From RGIG7213 sp045540335 (GTDB lineage: Bacteria > Bacillota > Clostridia > Oscillospirales > CAG-272), in assembly GCA_045540335.1 (NCBI GenBank), contig JAZQHC010000036.1, forward strand, positions 62,001 through 126,000: a stretch of 64,000 nt of DNA, given 5' to 3'. Of this stretch, positions 1 to 8,205 are shown in pieces (position 1 is the stretch's first letter; every line of letters begins with the position of its first letter). The notes under the pieces are model-generated. The model saw only the letters and a program-made list of their open reading frames with translations, was not told the origin of the DNA and made no database searches. The position numbers and the translations under genes are program-made.

Positions 1-159
1 TGTTTGCCCGGGGATATATACGCCAAGCTGTTTTAATATAGTACCTATTATCAACGTAGAGAAAAGGCCCAACGCCATACCGGAAAGCCCGTCTATAAAC
101 AGCCTGTTTAAATAACTTTTCAAAAGCCCCCACGGGGTTCTGCTTTTTTTCTTTGCCAT
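1..159 (-). CDS. PTS sugar transporter subunit IIC-like protein (N-terminal fragment)
   Basis: Only the first 53 codons are in the window; the gene continues beyond base 1. The reading frame opens with ATG at 159, with an ACGGAGGAAA ribosome binding site just upstream (161-170). After a short basic N-terminus (MAKKKSRTPWG) the peptide reads YLNRLFIDGLSGMALGLFST and then a hydrophobic stretch ending LIIGTILKQLG. This matches the start of the small PTS_EIIC_2-type membrane permeases, in which a basic tail is followed by the first membrane segments. It lies about 55 bp downstream of the tandem-ACT gene and could be read from the same transcript. The family call rests on the N-terminus alone, and the substrate is unknown. 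Confidence 0.65.
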   Translation of the reverse strand, partial: MAKKKSRTPWGLLKSYLNRLFIDGLSGMALGLFSTLIIGTILKQLGVYIPGQT

Positions 160-213
160 ATTTCCTCCGTAAATCTACCGTTTTAACGTGCGGTACATAG
201 CACAAACGGAAAT

Positions 214-648
214 TTACATTTTATAGATATCCTCGCCTTTAAGCAAGGCTGCCCCTGCGTTGATAAGTAATTTTTCAGCCAATTCCGTAGGAGTTGCACT
301 TATAATAATGCACGCGTGCTTTTCATCGCCGGGGGTAAGAAAAGCGTACATATAATCTATACTTACGCCTGCACACGCCAAAAACTGCATCGCCTCGGAA
401 AAGCTGCCGGGTCTATCCTCTATTTTTACTGCCAGCACTTCTGTAAGTGCAGTCATCAAGCCTGCTTTGCGGCAAACCTCGTCTGCCTTGTCGGGTTCGT
501 TAACTATCAAGCGCAAAATACCGAAATCCGTCGTATCTGCGATAGACAGCGCGCGGATATTTATGCCCGCACTTGCCAAAACACGAGTGATTTCCGCCAC
601 CCTGCCCGATTTATTTTCCATAAATATTGAAAGCTGCTTAACTCTCAT
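214..648 (-). CDS. Tandem ACT-domain protein (amino-acid sensor)
   Basis: This 144-residue protein consists of two ACT domains. The first, about residues 3-65, begins MRVKQLSIFMENKSGRVAEI, and the second, about residues 70-140, contains EDRPGSFSEAMQFLACAGV. ACT domains bind amino acids, and free-standing tandem forms are thought to act as regulatory sensors. The start is placed at ATG 648 because an ACGGAGG site lies directly upstream; a longer frame reaching 702 would start inside the previous gene without such a site. It ends a leftward series containing iorAB and an arylacetate-CoA ligase. Free ACT proteins often accompany those genes in anaerobes, which suggests sensing of aromatic amino acids, but this is inference. 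Confidence 0.8.
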   Translation of the reverse strand: MRVKQLSIFMENKSGRVAEITRVLASAGINIRALSIADTTDFGILRLIVNEPDKADEVCRKAGLMTALTEVLAVKIEDRPGSFSEAMQFLACAGVSIDYMYAFLTPGDEKHACIIISATPTELAEKLLINAGAALLKGEDIYKM

Positions 649-667
649 AACATCCTCCGTTATTTTA

Positions 668-1852
668 TTATTCTGCCGAGGGGGTCGGGTTAAAGAAATC
701 ACCCAAGCCTACCCCGCCTGCGTTATACATTACCATAACAATATCTGCCCCGATCTTCGTTGCATATTCTGCTGCGGAAAAATCTTCAATGTGGCGAAGG
801 TCAAGAATGTGTAATTCTTTGCACGCCAAGGCAAGATAAGGCGACGTAACGCGCGAAAAACTATCCTTTATAAGAACTATTTTTTTATCGTTTACTGCTT
901 TATGGTTCGTTATTATCTGCAGGTCGTGGTCGGCGTTAAGATATACGCTGTAATTTAATCTGCCGAACCTGACGTCAGGTGAAAAGCTTTCAAAACAGAA
1001 AACAGATTCGTAAAACGTGCCGCTTTTTTCTTCACCGCTTGTATTAACAGTCATTTCCGTATCGAATTTCGGATATATCAGCGTAAAATCATCTACGGGG
1101 GTATAAATACGGCCAACGCGCGAGCCCTGCGAGCCTACGAAGCATTGTTCGTACGTTTCTTGCGTATAGTTATCGAGATTCGTTACTTGTTCGTCAAACA
1201 CGAAGCCATAATCGTTTTTCAATTTTTCGCAAATTTTTTGGTGTGCAAAAAATCCTGCTTGGGTAGTCCAATGGTGGTCGGTTTTAAAAAACAAATCGTA
1301 ATGGTCATACCCTGCGTCGTGTATTTCTTTTTCAAAATCTATATAATCTATATCTGATTTTGATAAAAGCTGCATAAAATTCGATATATTTCTGAAGCCG
1401 CTGTATGTACCCGTGTGCAACTGGCTATCGTCTAACCTGCATACCTTTTCAGGCACTTGAAGATACAGAAAATCTATGCCGTTATTGCTTAAATAATCTT
1501 GAAAAACCTCAAGCTCTTCCAATTCGGCCGTTCCTTCAATTGCATTTTCTTCAACTGCACCGTTTGTAAGATATCCGTTTTTAAGCCTGGTAATATCAGC
1601 ACCTATATCGTAAACGTAGTTTTTACCGGTTATACCGTGGTATGCACCGTTAAGGTCGATATAACTATCTCTTAAAGGGGAGTTGACAGCGTCCCTATCC
1701 TTAACGAACAAAAATATATCTTTAAGCAGCGAAAGCGATAAAGGTCTGTCTTCAAATTCTCTTACGGCGTTTTTCGTCGTATTTACACCGTACATAACGG
1801 CAGATATACCGAGAAAAACCGTAATGAAAACAGCAAATATTTTATATTTCAT
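668..1852 (-). CDS. DHHW-family protein, partner of MBOAT O-acyltransferase
   Basis: The 394-residue protein has an N-terminal membrane anchor (about residues 4-23, uncleaved-looking) and an extracytoplasmic domain. The family motif DHHW is visible at about residue 192 in FKTDHHWTTQAGFF. Proteins of this family resemble the AlgJ/AlgX SGNH-like enzymes that move acetyl groups from an MBOAT membrane protein onto polysaccharide. The gene follows the MBOAT gene by 15 bp, with a GGGGG-rich ribosome site before ATG 1852. Near the C-terminus VLIKDSFSR resembles the catalytic-Ser segment of these folds. The likely role is O-acylation of a surface or secreted glycan; the glycan is unknown. Confidence 0.85.
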   Translation of the reverse strand: MKYKIFAVFITVFLGISAVMYGVNTTKNAVREFEDRPLSLSLLKDIFLFVKDRDAVNSPLRDSYIDLNGAYHGITGKNYVYDIGADITRLKNGYLTNGAVEENAIEGTAELEELEVFQDYLSNNGIDFLYLQVPEKVCRLDDSQLHTGTYSGFRNISNFMQLLSKSDIDYIDFEKEIHDAGYDHYDLFFKTDHHWTTQAGFFAHQKICEKLKNDYGFVFDEQVTNLDNYTQETYEQCFVGSQGSRVGRIYTPVDDFTLIYPKFDTEMTVNTSGEEKSGTFYESVFCFESFSPDVRFGRLNYSVYLNADHDLQIITNHKAVNDKKIVLIKDSFSRVTSPYLALACKELHILDLRHIEDFSAAEYATKIGADIVMVMYNAGGVGLGDFFNPTPSAE

Positions 1853-1867
1853 TCCATTTTCCCCCTA

Positions 1868-3262
1868 TCAGAAATTAAAGTAAATAAACGGGTTGTACGA
1901 GCCTTTGACTATACAGCTTACCGCTACTATAAACACAACTGCCAACGACAAAGGATACACGGCATCCGCTATCTTCGATGATTTTATTTTTTCGGGCAGA
2001 TACTTGAAAACGGGAATACTGAATAAAATTGCAAATATAAATTCAAATTTGTTTTCCGACAGGTAGAATACGGCATGGTCGCAAATGATACCCGAAGCAC
2101 CTATACCGAACATATTCTTCATATATTCAAACGCTTGGGTTATCGTTTCTGCTCTGAAAAGCACCCAGCCCATAATAACGAAAAACAGTGTGTAAACCAC
2201 GCCGAAGCCCTTCAGCTTTTCGGCAAAGCCCGTTAATTTTTCTATGGTTATCAATGCAAAATACATCAAGCCCCACAAAATAAACGTCCAGTTTGCGCCG
2301 TGCCATATGCCGGTTAAAAACCATACCGCGAACAAATTCATCACAAGGCGCGATTTTGTTTTTACGCGGCTGCCGCCGAGGGGAAAATATACATAATCCC
2401 TGAACCACGAGCCCAACGATATATGCCATCTGCGCCAGAATTCGGAAACAGAGCGTGAAATATACGGATAATCGAAGTTTTCAAGAAAATGAAAACCGAA
2501 CATCCTGCCAAGTCCGATAGCCATATCCGAATATCCAGAAAAATCGTAGAATATCTGGAACATATACGCAATAGCGCCTACCCATGCAAACACAACGCTT
2601 CTTTCATTTGCGCCAAACGCGGCATCTGCCGCTATTGCCAATACGTTTGAAAGCAGAACCTTTTTGCAAAAGCCGACAGCAAAGCGGCAGATACCCTGCG
2701 AGAAATCCTCTATCGTTTCCGTGCGGTTATGTATTTCATCCGCAATGGTCTGATAACGAACTATGGGGCCTGCTATCAGCTGTGGGAAAAACGATATGTA
2801 CAGCGCAATATTCATAGGATTTTTTTGTACCTGGCCGTTACCCCTGTAAACATCTATAACGTACGACATAGCCTGAAACGTGAAAAACGATATTCCTATC
2901 GGCAGCGCGATAGAAGTTACGGGTACAGAAACGCCCAGCTTGTTTATGTTATCAAGCGTAAAATTGAGATATTTGAAAACGAAAAGTATCCCAAGGTTAA
3001 CGACGACTGCAAGCGCTACGGACAGCTTTCCCACTTTCGGCTTTTGCCTGTTTTTATCAGCCAAAAGAGCAAGCAGCCAGTTTACGATTATAGAGCCTAT
3101 CATTACCAGAACAAACTTCGGTTCTCCCCATGCGTAGAAAAACAAGCTTGCAACGGTAAGCACAAAATTCTGCATAGCCCTGTTTTTTCTGAAGCAAAGA
3201 TAATACAAGGCAAGAACTATAGGTAAAAACGCAAAAATGAATATAAGGCTTGAAAAAAGCAT
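1868..3262 (-). CDS. MBOAT-family O-acyltransferase (AlgI/DltB-like)
   Basis: This 464-residue polytopic membrane protein starts MLFSSLIFIFAFLPIVLALY, typical of AlgI-like acyltransferases. Family hallmarks are visible: LPIGISFFTFQAMSYVID (about residue 120), YDFSGYSDMAIGLGRMFGF, the SVSEFWRRWHISLGSWFRDY block and the invariant histidine in LTGIWHGANWTF (about residue 318). It transfers acyl groups, normally acetyl, across the membrane to an extracytoplasmic partner. The DHHW gene directly downstream (15 bp) is the expected partner. The 5-prime neighbour is iorB with a 46-bp gap, so the acylation pair may share a transcript with metabolic genes. Acceptor glycan not identifiable. Confidence 0.9.
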   Translation of the reverse strand: MLFSSLIFIFAFLPIVLALYYLCFRKNRAMQNFVLTVASLFFYAWGEPKFVLVMIGSIIVNWLLALLADKNRQKPKVGKLSVALAVVVNLGILFVFKYLNFTLDNINKLGVSVPVTSIALPIGISFFTFQAMSYVIDVYRGNGQVQKNPMNIALYISFFPQLIAGPIVRYQTIADEIHNRTETIEDFSQGICRFAVGFCKKVLLSNVLAIAADAAFGANERSVVFAWVGAIAYMFQIFYDFSGYSDMAIGLGRMFGFHFLENFDYPYISRSVSEFWRRWHISLGSWFRDYVYFPLGGSRVKTKSRLVMNLFAVWFLTGIWHGANWTFILWGLMYFALITIEKLTGFAEKLKGFGVVYTLFFVIMGWVLFRAETITQAFEYMKNMFGIGASGIICDHAVFYLSENKFEFIFAILFSIPVFKYLPEKIKSSKIADAVYPLSLAVVFIVAVSCIVKGSYNPFIYFNF

Positions 3263-3308
3263 TTTATCCCTCTTTTTTACACTACTGTGTTTTACTTTTG
3301 TTTATACG

Positions 3309-3884
3309 TTATTCAGCGCAGTTATAACCGTCTTCAAACGCTTTTACGTTTGTTTGCTTTGTTTTTTCGGGAACGGTTGACAATATTTTATCTATCCATA
3401 TCTGCTTGTCGATATGCAAAAACTTTGCAGCCATACCGAGAAGCGCCATATTTACCGCCTTTGCAGAGCCTGCATTTTCCGCAATGGAAAGTGCGTCTGC
3501 ACAAATCGTTTTTATGCCCGTTAAGCGTATTTTTTCAATTACGTTATCGGGGTAAGAGGCTTTGCCCGTTATTACAGGCATAGGGTCTATCTTTTGCGTG
3601 TTGGTTATCAAAATTCCGTCGGGCTTAAGGTACGACAGCCAGCGTGCGGATTCAAGCTGTTCAAACGAAATAAGGATATCCGCTTCACCCTTTTCGATAA
3701 CGGGTGAAAACACCTCTTCCCCGTATCTTACGTATGTAACAACGCTTCCGCCCCTTTGTGACATACCGTGAACTTCACTTACCTTTACGTCGTAATCCAT
3801 GTCGGTAAATACTGCACCCATGATTTTAGAGGCAAGCAGCGTTCCTTGACCGCCCACGCCTACGATAAGTATATTTTTAACCAT
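3309..3884 (-). CDS. iorB: Indolepyruvate ferredoxin oxidoreductase, beta subunit
   Basis: The 191-residue protein begins MVKNILIVGVGGQGTLLASK, the nucleotide-binding-like start of the gamma-type domain of 2-oxoacid:ferredoxin oxidoreductases. VSEVHGMSQRGGSVVTYVR is the conserved block of IorB. The start at 3884 is chosen because GAAAGGAGT lies at 3892-3900; a longer frame would overlap iorA. The gene follows iorA by 14 bp and its product pairs with IorA to oxidise aryl pyruvates (from Trp, Phe, Tyr) to aryl-acetyl-CoA with reduction of ferredoxin. It is cytosolic and the length is normal for the family. Confidence 0.95.
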   Translation of the reverse strand: MVKNILIVGVGGQGTLLASKIMGAVFTDMDYDVKVSEVHGMSQRGGSVVTYVRYGEEVFSPVIEKGEADILISFEQLESARWLSYLKPDGILITNTQKIDPMPVITGKASYPDNVIEKIRLTGIKTICADALSIAENAGSAKAVNMALLGMAAKFLHIDKQIWIDKILSTVPEKTKQTNVKAFEDGYNCAE

Positions 3885-3898
3885 CGTTTTTACTCCTT

Positions 3899-5635
3899 TC
3901 ATCTTTCGATTGCGCCAAGCTTGCACGCATACGTGCAAACGCCGCATCCGAGACATTGATTCGGGTCGATAACGGCTTTGTTTTTACCGTTTTCACCCTT
4001 CTTTACGGATATTGCGGGGCAACCGCAGGACAAACACATTTTGCACCCGATACATTTATCGTTAACCTTAAGGGGCGCAGGGTGCTTTATGCCTTTAAGC
4101 AACGCACACGGACGGCGCGAAATAATAAGCGACGGTTCGTTTGCGTTCATTTCCTCTTCTACCACTTTTCTTACACCGTCAACATCGAAGGGGTCAACCA
4201 CCTGTATGCGTTTGATGCCTATCGCCCTTGCAAGTGCCTCTATATCTACTGCAGAGGTGGGGTCGCCTTTTATGGTAAGACCGTTTGCAGGGTTGTTTTG
4301 GTGGCCCGTCATACCGGTGATGGAGTTATCCAACACAACAACGGTGGAAAAGCCTTTGTTATATACGATATCTATCAATCCCGTAATACCCGAATGGATA
4401 AACGTTGAATCGCCTATAACGGCAAGCGAATTTTTACTTTCTGTACCGAGTGCCTTGTTGTATCCGTGAAGTGCGGAAACGGAAGCACCCATACAAATAC
4501 AAGCGTCAACACCCGATAACGGTGCAGAAGCGCCAAGCGTGTAACAGCCTATATCACCGCTTACGTACGGATTATATTTTTTAATTGCGTAATAAAATCC
4601 TCTGTGGGGACAGCCGGCACACAAAACGGGCGGGCGGGCGGGAATTTCTTCCGGGAATTCTACCATTTGCGCTTTTTCGCCGCTTACTGCCGCTTTTACG
4701 GTTGCCTGCGAAAATTCGCCAAGCATAGAGAATATCTTTTTACCCGTAACGGCGATGCCGTTTTTAAGGCAATGGTCTTCTATAATACTGTCAAGCTCTT
4801 CAACAACGTACAATTCATCTACCTTTGATGCAAAATCCTTGATAATATCAACAGGCAGAGGATTTACCATACCAAGCTTCAGATAGCTTGCTTCGTTTCC
4901 AAACGCTTCCCTTGCATAGTTGTACGTAGTGCCGGCACAAATGAAGCCCTTTTTGGTTGAAAAATATTCAACCTTATTGATGGGGCAGTTTTCTGCCCAT
5001 TGTGCCATTTCCGCCATGCGTTTTTCAACGTGAACGTGGCGCGGGCGTGCCATTGCAGGCATCATTACGTGCTTCATTACGTCTTTTTCGTATTTTACGG
5101 TTTCACGTTCTTCCCTTTCGCCAAGCTGTACCAAAGAACGAGAGTGCGATATTCTTGTAGAAAGGCGAAGCAAAACGGGTGTGTCGTATTTTTCTGAAAG
5201 CTCGTATGCCAAAACCGTAAAATCACGGCATTCGGCAGAGTTTGACGGCTCTAACATAGGAACCTTTGCACCTATTGCATGGCGGCGGGAATCCTGCTCG
5301 TTTTGAGACGAGTGCATACCGGGGTCGTCTGCAACGGCACACACAAGGCCGCCCTTTACGCCTATGTAAGACATTGTGTAAAGCGGGTCGGCGGCAACGT
5401 TCAAGCCGACGTGCTTCATAGCGCAAAAGCTTCTTACCCCGCCGATAGATGCGCCCGAAGCAACTTCAAACGCTACCTTTTCGTTGGGCGCCCATTCGCT
5501 GTACATTTCTTCATATTTTGATGCAACCTCTGTAATTTCCGTGCTGGGTGTACCCGGATATGAGGAGATTACCTTTACGCCTGCCTCGTAAAGACCGCGG
5601 GCAACCGCCTCGTTGCCTAAAAGCAATGTTTTCAT
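3899..5635 (-). CDS. iorA: Indolepyruvate ferredoxin oxidoreductase, alpha subunit
   Basis: The 578-residue protein begins MKTLLLGNEAVARGLYEAGV and carries the pyrimidine-binding domain (SSYPGTPSTEITE), then a TPP-binding domain around residues 350-500 with IGDSTFIHSGITGLIDIVYN and DNSITGMTGHQ. Two C-terminal cysteine clusters (CIGCKMCLSCGCP and CLGCGVCTYACKLGA) bind [4Fe-4S] centres that pass electrons to ferredoxin. With IorB it converts arylpyruvates plus CoA to arylacetyl-CoA and CO2. The neighbouring arylacetate-CoA ligase and ACT protein support a role in aromatic amino acid fermentation. The segment APRHVHVEKRMAEMAQWAE is typical of the linker region of IorA. All key motifs appear intact. 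Confidence 0.96.
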   Translation of the reverse strand: MKTLLLGNEAVARGLYEAGVKVISSYPGTPSTEITEVASKYEEMYSEWAPNEKVAFEVASGASIGGVRSFCAMKHVGLNVAADPLYTMSYIGVKGGLVCAVADDPGMHSSQNEQDSRRHAIGAKVPMLEPSNSAECRDFTVLAYELSEKYDTPVLLRLSTRISHSRSLVQLGEREERETVKYEKDVMKHVMMPAMARPRHVHVEKRMAEMAQWAENCPINKVEYFSTKKGFICAGTTYNYAREAFGNEASYLKLGMVNPLPVDIIKDFASKVDELYVVEELDSIIEDHCLKNGIAVTGKKIFSMLGEFSQATVKAAVSGEKAQMVEFPEEIPARPPVLCAGCPHRGFYYAIKKYNPYVSGDIGCYTLGASAPLSGVDACICMGASVSALHGYNKALGTESKNSLAVIGDSTFIHSGITGLIDIVYNKGFSTVVVLDNSITGMTGHQNNPANGLTIKGDPTSAVDIEALARAIGIKRIQVVDPFDVDGVRKVVEEEMNANEPSLIISRRPCALLKGIKHPAPLKVNDKCIGCKMCLSCGCPAISVKKGENGKNKAVIDPNQCLGCGVCTYACKLGAIER

Positions 5636-5648
5636 ATTATTATTTCCT

Positions 5649-6845
5649 TTACTTTAATATTTCTTCTATATTGGCTTCGCTTAATAAATGTATTACGTAA
5701 TCAGGTGTGTGTGCTTCAAACGCTTCTTCATCTATGCTGTGCTGCCACATTGGCTGCATATATACGGATGAAAAATCGTCGCACAGAAATTTCATTATAC
5801 CGGTGGAAAAAGAATCACGTACGAACAAGCAATCGGGGTATTCGGTGTTTTCCGTTTTTACCGTATATGCAGTGCGTATATGCGCGCCCTGAAGCGCGTA
5901 TGGCTTTACCTTTTCGTATAACGGATTTTCGTTTGTAAAATTCGGGGTGAGAAAATAGGCAGCCTCTGCATAGGCTTCTTTACCGTCGGGTATAAAATTT
6001 CCCGCTATGCAGGATACGCTTTCTATTTTAAAATCATCTTCCGTATGCGTTTGTATATGCGGAAAATCTGCCTTTATTATCTTATGAAGCTCGCAATATG
6101 CGGCAAACGATGCATATTCTGTCCAATGGGTGTCCGTTTGATATACAAGCGGATATCCTTTATTCTTCGCTTGCACAAGCACGTCTGTAAGGTCTATATA
6201 CGTTATATCGGCAGATTTCAGGGCGTTGCCCAACTGCGTTCTTAACGATACTGAACCCTTTTTAAGGTGCTTAGGCGCATATTCTTCGTATAATGTCTGC
6301 GGATTGGGAACAACGGCAATTATCAATTTTGAATTATGGGATTTTACGTATTCGTTTCTTTGCTTCAGGATTTTCACAAGATACCGAAGTGCGTTTTCGT
6401 CTAACGCGCTTTCGCCCGTATAATCTTCTATATGCGATTTTAAAAACAACTGCGAATTTTCCCCTGCGTAAAAATCAACAAATTCTTTATTACAAGTGCC
6501 GCCTACCGTTACTTTTGCACTCGCGTTACCGCAAGATATTAAATATTCGGTATTTTTATTTTCTTCTGCCGTAACGGATACGAAAAACACACCGTTTCTT
6601 GCCTGTGCGGAATACTTATTTTCTCCGCACACGGCAAAAACCGTATTTTTCGAGCACATACCGCCTATTACCGCCGTTTGTTTATCCACATAGTAAACGC
6701 CGTTTATTAAAAGCGTATCTTCTTCTTTAACCGTGGTTTCATTATCTTGGCTTTGTACATCAGACGTATCCGTGCCGTTTTGCACGTTTTGTGTACATGC
6801 ACACAAGAAAATTAAAAGCACCAACAGAAAAACCAGCCTTTTCAT
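5649..6845 (-). CDS. Lipoprotein with AlgX/DHHW-like domain
   Basis: The 398-residue protein has a lipoprotein signal (MKRLVFLLVLLIFLCACTQN; lipobox LCAC, cysteine at residue 17), then a Thr/Asp-rich linker and a small beta-type segment. The C-terminal two thirds resemble the DHHW/AlgX fold: LIIAVVPNPQTLYEEYAPK, then YQTDTHWTEYASFAAY at about residue 237 in place of DHHW, and LFVRDSFSTGIMKFL near the end as the probable Ser-containing segment. It sits between paaK and iorA (13-18 bp gaps), not beside the MBOAT gene. It is probably an extracytoplasmic glycan O-acetylation factor or esterase. Asp and His of the motif remain; the middle His is Thr. Function inferred only. Confidence 0.65.
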   Translation of the reverse strand: MKRLVFLLVLLIFLCACTQNVQNGTDTSDVQSQDNETTVKEEDTLLINGVYYVDKQTAVIGGMCSKNTVFAVCGENKYSAQARNGVFFVSVTAEENKNTEYLISCGNASAKVTVGGTCNKEFVDFYAGENSQLFLKSHIEDYTGESALDENALRYLVKILKQRNEYVKSHNSKLIIAVVPNPQTLYEEYAPKHLKKGSVSLRTQLGNALKSADITYIDLTDVLVQAKNKGYPLVYQTDTHWTEYASFAAYCELHKIIKADFPHIQTHTEDDFKIESVSCIAGNFIPDGKEAYAEAAYFLTPNFTNENPLYEKVKPYALQGAHIRTAYTVKTENTEYPDCLFVRDSFSTGIMKFLCDDFSSVYMQPMWQHSIDEEAFEAHTPDYVIHLLSEANIEEILK

Positions 6846-6863
6846 TACAGAACCGACCTTTGA

Positions 6864-8186
6864 TTATTGATTTCTTAAATCTACTACCCTTTTTGCTTTT
6901 CCAACGAATCTTTCTATGCTTTTCGGTTCTGCTAAAGTAACCTTTATTTCAATACCGAGGATAGCCTTGATTCTGTCGTGTACCTTTCTTTGAAGGGCTT
7001 CCAATTCGCCGTAGCGTGCCAGCAGGCTTCCGTCTGCCAATTCAACCTTAACCTCAAGGTTGTCTGCGTACCCTTCTCTGCGTACGATAAGCTGGTAGTG
7101 GGGGGATATCTGCGACATACCTATCAACGCGCTTTCCACCTGCGTGGGGAATACGTTTACACCCCTTATTTTAAGCATATCGTCGCTTCTGCCTATTATC
7201 TTGCTCATCCTTGCGGTGGTTCTTCCGCAAAGGCACGTTTCGTAGTTTATGTTCGTTATATCCTTCGTTCTGTAACGAAGCATTGGTATGCCCTTTTTGG
7301 TAAGGTTTGTTACCACAAGCTCGCCCGTAGAGCCCTTAGGCATAACATCGCCCGTAGTTGAATCTATTATTTCGCACAGAAAATGGTCTTCGTTTATATG
7401 CAAGCCGTTTCTGTAAATACATTCGCCCGACATACCGGGGCCGTTAAGCTCGCTCATTCCGTAGTTGTCGGTCGCAAAGAAGCCGTTGCCCCACTTTTGT
7501 TCTACCTCGTTACGCATTTCGGGGGTGCAGCCCTCGCTTCCGAGAAGGCCCAATTTAAGCTTATAATTATCCATGGGAAATTCGATACTTCTTTCGCGTG
7601 CCGCCTCTGCAAGGTATATACAGTACGAGGGCGTTGCCACGATGGTATCCGTACCGAAATCGCGCATAAATTTAAGCTGCTTTTCCGTATTGCCCGACGA
7701 GGTGGGAACAACGGTTGCCCCTATTCTTTCAAGCCCGTAATGCAAGCCAAGCGCACCTGTAAACATACCGTATCCAAAGCATATCTGAACGATACTTTCA
7801 TCCGTTGCGCCTGCGGCAACGACAAGGCGTGCCATCTGTTCTGCCCAGTTATCAAGGTCTTCCCTTGTGTAGCCCACTACCGTGGGGTTGCCCGTAGTAC
7901 CTGATGATGCGTGGATACGCACGATATCCTTCATAGGTGCGCCGAACATTTTGAAGGGGTAATTATCCCTAAGGTCCGTTTTGGTTGTATAGGGAATATA
8001 TTCAATATCGGACAGTGTTTTTATCTTATCCGCCGTAACGCCTGCCTTTTCCAGTCTTTCGTGGTAAAATGGCACGTTGTTATAGCAATAATCAACCATT
8101 GCCTTCAGGCGTTGAAGCTGTAAGGCTTCCAATTCTGCGCGGGGCATACACTCCGCGTCTTTATTGTAGATATTTATTTTTGACAT
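6864..8186 (-). CDS. paaK: Phenylacetate/arylacetate-CoA ligase family
   Basis: The 440-residue adenylate-forming enzyme has a clear AMP-binding P-loop (IHASSGTTGNPTVVGYT, about residues 92-108), a DNYGMSE acyl/AMP-binding motif, the hinge region around GRSDDMLKIRGVNVFPTQVE, and a C-terminal PaaK-type domain ending KAKRVVDLR. PaaK forms phenylacetyl-CoA from the acid, CoA and ATP. Beside iorAB in a fermentative organism the reverse direction (aryl-acetyl-CoA to arylacetate plus ATP) is plausible, but direction cannot be read from sequence. A good GAAGGGAG site precedes ATG 8186. It lies 19 bp after the symporter gene, in the same leftward cluster. Confidence 0.93.
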   Translation of the reverse strand: MSKINIYNKDAECMPRAELEALQLQRLKAMVDYCYNNVPFYHERLEKAGVTADKIKTLSDIEYIPYTTKTDLRDNYPFKMFGAPMKDIVRIHASSGTTGNPTVVGYTREDLDNWAEQMARLVVAAGATDESIVQICFGYGMFTGALGLHYGLERIGATVVPTSSGNTEKQLKFMRDFGTDTIVATPSYCIYLAEAARERSIEFPMDNYKLKLGLLGSEGCTPEMRNEVEQKWGNGFFATDNYGMSELNGPGMSGECIYRNGLHINEDHFLCEIIDSTTGDVMPKGSTGELVVTNLTKKGIPMLRYRTKDITNINYETCLCGRTTARMSKIIGRSDDMLKIRGVNVFPTQVESALIGMSQISPHYQLIVRREGYADNLEVKVELADGSLLARYGELEALQRKVHDRIKAILGIEIKVTLAEPKSIERFVGKAKRVVDLRNQ

Positions 8187-8205
8187 TATCGGTTCTCCCT
8201 TCGGA

